Shown piece by piece: positions 5,159 to 7,667 of a stretch of 7,667 nt of DNA. The DNA is from Desulfitobacterium_A sp035539115 (lineage in GTDB: Bacteria; Bacillota; Desulfitobacteriia; Desulfitobacteriales; Desulfitobacteriaceae). The stretch covers positions 1 to 7,667 of the forward strand of contig NZ_DATLJA010000089.1 of the NCBI RefSeq assembly GCF_035539115.1, in the 5' to 3' direction. How positions within the stretch are numbered: the stretch's first letter is position 1; each line of letters starts with the position of its first letter. A program made the translations under genes and the position numbers. The notes beneath the pieces were generated by a model, which was not told the origin of the DNA, did no database searches, and was given only the letters and a program-made list of their open reading frames with translations.

Positions 5159-6379
5159 TTAGATATTTCTTTGGGTAATAACCTTTTTCTCATAGAGTTC
5201 TTTTATCTCTTCATCAGATAACCCTAACTCAGCAAGAATATCTTCGTTATCCATACCCACACTCGGTGCTCCGCGCCAAATCTGGCCGGGGAAATTCTTT
5301 AGCTTAGGGAAAATATTGACTCCGGTGAATTTACTTCCGTCTACTTTTTCCCATTCCTTAAAGACTTCTCGTGCTTGATAGTGAGGATTCTCAAGAGCGT
5401 CATCATATTCCATGACCCTCGAGCAGGGAACTTCATTCGCAAGAAAAACTGCTTCTACTTCTTTTACGGTTCTCTTTAAGCAAAATTCCTTGAATCTTTC
5501 TTCTAACAAATCTCCTGCAGGTGTATCTGGATAAATCATGGAGCTGTCTGCAGGAAACAACTCTGTTCCGAATTCCAATCCCAAGAGAGGAAGTGCTCTT
5601 TTAATCGAGCCTCCACCTAATATCATCACATAGACCGATTTACCATCTTGACAGACATAAAGCCCATAACCGCAACAAATGGCACTGTGGTTCCCTTCAC
5701 GCTTAGGCTTTTCTCCCACCATAGTGTAATCCACAGGAAAAGAATTCTGACAGCGCATCGCAATCTCGTATTGTGCAAGATCGACGCTCTCACCTTTTCC
5801 TGTCATCTCAGCCTTTCGCAAGGCAGCTAGCCCTGTCCCAAAAGCGAAAACACCGCACAGATGATCCACTGGCTGGGGCATTGCTGGGATTGGAGGCTGA
5901 TCCGCGAAGCCATTTAATTGCATGTAGCAGCCAAAGGCTTGAGCGATGGTATCATAGCTGCCGCGTCTTACATATTCGGGCACGCCGGTTTGACCAAAAC
6001 CTGAAATATGAACTATCACCAAACGGGGGTTATGCTCCCACAGCACTTCATCATTTAATCCCCATTTGTCATATTGGCCTCCTTTGGAGGCTTCAATATA
6101 AATATCCGTTTGTTCCATTAGTTTCAAGAACACTTTTTTTCCTTCTAGTGTGGGGAGATCGAGGGATAGATTACGCTCGTTCTTGGCATTTTGTTGTAAG
6201 GGACCACCATAACGGTTACGAGACATACAGGGGGTTTTAGCATTTTCGAGCATAATGACTTCAGCCCCGTTTTCTGCATAAAGTGACGCAGCCAGAGGAG
6301 CTGCAATAGAAGTCGTACAATGAACTACTCTAATGCCTGACAACAGACCAAATTGAGGGATATCTGTTCTTTTTGCCAT
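5159..6379 (-). CDS. caiB: CaiB-like family III CoA-transferase
   Basis: This 406-residue enzyme has the length of E. coli CaiB (about 405), the L-carnitine CoA-transferase that moves CoA between gamma-butyrobetaine or crotonobetaine and carnitine. Family III enzymes are cytosolic interlocked dimers using an aspartate as acyl carrier; Asp172 in PQPVDHLCG sits at the expected position. Other CaiB-like landmarks are EASKGG, DEVLWEHNPRLVIVHISGFGQ, YDTIAQAF, TGKGESVDLAQYE, CGYGLYVC, and the C-terminal FPKLKNFPGQIWRGAPSVGMD. The resemblance over the full length is closer to CaiB than to formyl-CoA or bile-acid transferases, but its acid substrate is not proven and no other cai gene is visible. AAGGAGG lies seven bases before the ATG. 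It is downstream of, and probably cotranscribed with, the MFS carrier. Confidence 0.85.
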   Translation of the reverse strand: MAKRTDIPQFGLLSGIRVVHCTTSIAAPLAASLYAENGAEVIMLENAKTPCMSRNRYGGPLQQNAKNERNLSLDLPTLEGKKVFLKLMEQTDIYIEASKGGQYDKWGLNDEVLWEHNPRLVIVHISGFGQTGVPEYVRRGSYDTIAQAFGCYMQLNGFADQPPIPAMPQPVDHLCGVFAFGTGLAALRKAEMTGKGESVDLAQYEIAMRCQNSFPVDYTMVGEKPKREGNHSAICCGYGLYVCQDGKSVYVMILGGGSIKRALPLLGLEFGTELFPADSSMIYPDTPAGDLLEERFKEFCLKRTVKEVEAVFLANEVPCSRVMEYDDALENPHYQAREVFKEWEKVDGSKFTGVNIFPKLKNFPGQIWRGAPSVGMDNEDILAELGLSDEEIKELYEKKVITQRNI

Positions 6380-6386
6380 TTTGTTG

Positions 6387-6393
6387 CCTCCTT
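6387..6393 (-). promoter_or_regulatory. Ribosome binding site of the CoA-transferase gene
   Basis: AAGGAGG on the minus strand, seven bases before the ATG at 6379, is a consensus site that fixes this start. Confidence 0.9.
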
Positions 6394-6401
6394 ATCGCTA
6401 T

Positions 6402-6441
6402 AATTAACCCCAATCAGAGATGAGCCTAATTGGGGTTAATT
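6402..6441. repeat. 13-bp inverted repeat between carrier and CoA-transferase genes
   Basis: AATTAACCCCAAT (6402-6414) and ATTGGGGTTAATT (6429-6441) are perfect inverted copies with a 14-base loop. In the direction of transcription (minus) the stem ends about 17 bases after the carrier stop and is followed by ATAGCGATAAGG, with no T run. It therefore looks more like an intercistronic stabilising or processing hairpin, partial terminator or operator than a full terminator. A T stretch follows only on the + side. Confidence 0.65.
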
Positions 6442-6459
6442 TTAGTCTTCCGTTAAGTT

Positions 6460-7667
6460 CTACTCGTGCTTTAGGCGCTTCCCTAAGTTAGCGGCTAAGA
6501 TAGCAAGGATACATCCGATAATAAGACCGCCAACGTTGAGCTGCCAGGCTGCTTTAAAGGATTGGGTAATATCAAAGATTTTTCCATAGATAATCACGGC
6601 TGAGGCGCTAAACAAACTTTGTACCAAGGTAACATTTGCATAAATCTTGCCGAAATCTTTTTGTCCAAAAATCCCTTTTACGATCAGCGGAAGCATAACC
6701 GTTAAGGCCGAAAAGGCAATCCCGAAGAAAACTAAACCGACATAGAACAGGGTTAAATTACCTTTACTGATCAAAATGATCACATCACCAATGACACCGC
6801 ATACTAAAGAAAAGATAGTGGTCGTGACATATCCTGCCTTGTCATTGAACCAGCCTAAGAAAAGTTTACCGCCCATATTCGCGAAGTTCAACACGGTCAT
6901 GGCAAATGCCCCAACGGTTGTGGCAAAGCCCACTGATGTCGCATATCCAGGAACTTGCGTATTCATGGAGGCATTGAGGACGATTAAACCTGCTAAAAGC
7001 ATAATGAGCCAAAGTGCGGCAGATTTCAGCGCTCGTGCTGAAGAAACACCTGTTAATGCTGCCGTAGCATTCGCAGCAGCTCCTGTCGTCGCTCCTTCTT
7101 CATAGCCATACGGTCTGATTCCCTTATCGGAAGGTTTTAAACGGATAACGAAGAGAATTCCTGGCATCGAGATGACCCAGGCAGCTATGGCCATAATCAG
7201 ACGAGCGCTTCTCCAACCATATTGAGTAATCAGAGCGCCGGCAACCGGGTTAGCAATCGCGGAACCAAGCGTTCCAAGGGCCAAAGCAATCCCTAAAACA
7301 GTACCCATTTTTTTACTGAACCAGTTACCGAGCAGCACAGGCACCGCCAAGTACATGATGAACGCCTGTCCAATACCCATAAATACACCGGAGATGTTCC
7401 AGGCCATGACGGTGTTGAAATAGGCAGCTGCTCCGGTAGATGCACACACCATCGTCATTGCCACACCCAGTATTAATCTGATATCAAATTTCGCCATCAT
7501 TCGGCTGGCGATCGGTTGGCATATAGCCATTGTCAGGATAAAGATCGTAAGATACCAGGAAGCATCTGTCCGGGTCCAACCCATTTCTTTAGCAACTGGA
7601 GACAGGTAGAGTCCGTTCGTATTCCCCAGCATACCTACTGCAGCAAAGAACATTAAACTGCAAGCAA
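6460..7667 (-). CDS. MFS carrier, OFA/monocarboxylate-like, 5' end outside window
   Basis: This is a membrane carrier of the major facilitator superfamily. About twelve hydrophobic segments can be counted: six before a polar central loop with RLKPSDKGIRPYGYEEG and an Ala/Thr-rich stretch, and six after it. The segment LLGNWFSKKMGTVLGIALALGTLGSAIANP followed by YGWRSARLIMA resembles the oxalate/formate and monocarboxylate transporter branch, so an organic acid or betaine is the likely cargo. The frame remains open upstream of the ATG at 7653, reading ACSL to the window edge, and that ATG falls inside the first membrane segment without a ribosome site. The true start is therefore outside, perhaps 10-20 residues away. 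It precedes the caiB-like gene by 80 bases. Confidence 0.88.
   Translation of the reverse strand, partial: ACSLMFFAAVGMLGNTNGLYLSPVAKEMGWTRTDASWYLTIFILTMAICQPIASRMMAKFDIRLILGVAMTMVCASTGAAAYFNTVMAWNISGVFMGIGQAFIMYLAVPVLLGNWFSKKMGTVLGIALALGTLGSAIANPVAGALITQYGWRSARLIMAIAAWVISMPGILFVIRLKPSDKGIRPYGYEEGATTGAAANATAALTGVSSARALKSAALWLIMLLAGLIVLNASMNTQVPGYATSVGFATTVGAFAMTVLNFANMGGKLFLGWFNDKAGYVTTTIFSLVCGVIGDVIILISKGNLTLFYVGLVFFGIAFSALTVMLPLIVKGIFGQKDFGKIYANVTLVQSLFSASAVIIYGKIFDITQSFKAAWQLNVGGLIIGCILAILAANLGKRLKHE

Noticed and set aside
5773..6240. 155-codon + strand frame opposite the CoA-transferase
   Set aside because: The minus-strand protein aligns with CaiB over its whole length, and the + frame has no family resemblance or ribosome site.
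6776..7105. 109-codon + strand frame opposite the carrier gene
   Set aside because: It is antisense to membrane segments of the MFS carrier and has no features of its own.

Overview
The window looks like chromosomal DNA of an anaerobic, low-to-mid GC Gram-positive bacterium. The evidence is strong AGGAGG-type ribosome sites, a Rex NADH-sensing repressor, an HxlR regulator and a CaiB-type CoA-transferase beside an MFS carrier. This mix is typical of Peptococcaceae-like clostridia such as Desulfitobacterium or Desulfosporosinus. The genus is an inference from gene content; no marker gene in the window settles it.

Left part (1-3654, + strand). About 330 bases hold no convincing gene. An extended -10 promoter then drives a compact three-gene operon: an AbrB/SpoVT-type antitoxin, a RelE/ParE-type toxin overlapping it by 17 bases, and a 903-residue protein whose ATG overlaps the toxin stop (ATGA). 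I read the large protein as a ribokinase (PfkB)-like domain that has lost its catalytic Asp, a complete AAA+ ATPase, and two C-terminal RyR (ryanodine-receptor repeat) domains. Translational coupling of a toxin-antitoxin pair to this ATPase makes the operon the best candidate for an undescribed system. It may be a ligand-sensing, ATP-driven module that controls or cooperates with a toxin. That function is inferred from architecture and gene order only.

Middle part (3655-5100). A strong hairpin separates the operon from rex, which converges on it from the right. The best rex start is a TTG (4412) directly after an AGGAGG. A 233-base divergent control region, with a direct repeat and candidate promoters for both sides, separates rex from an HxlR-family regulator that carries three evenly spaced N-terminal cysteines. 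Two hairpins follow the HxlR gene.

Right part (5159-7667, - strand). An MFS carrier, whose 5' end lies outside the window, is followed by a CaiB-like family III CoA-transferase. The 80-base gap between them contains a 13-bp inverted repeat. They probably form a transcription unit that takes up a carboxylic acid, possibly carnitine or a related betaine, and activates it by CoA transfer. No RNA gene, insertion sequence, CRISPR array or origin was recognised.
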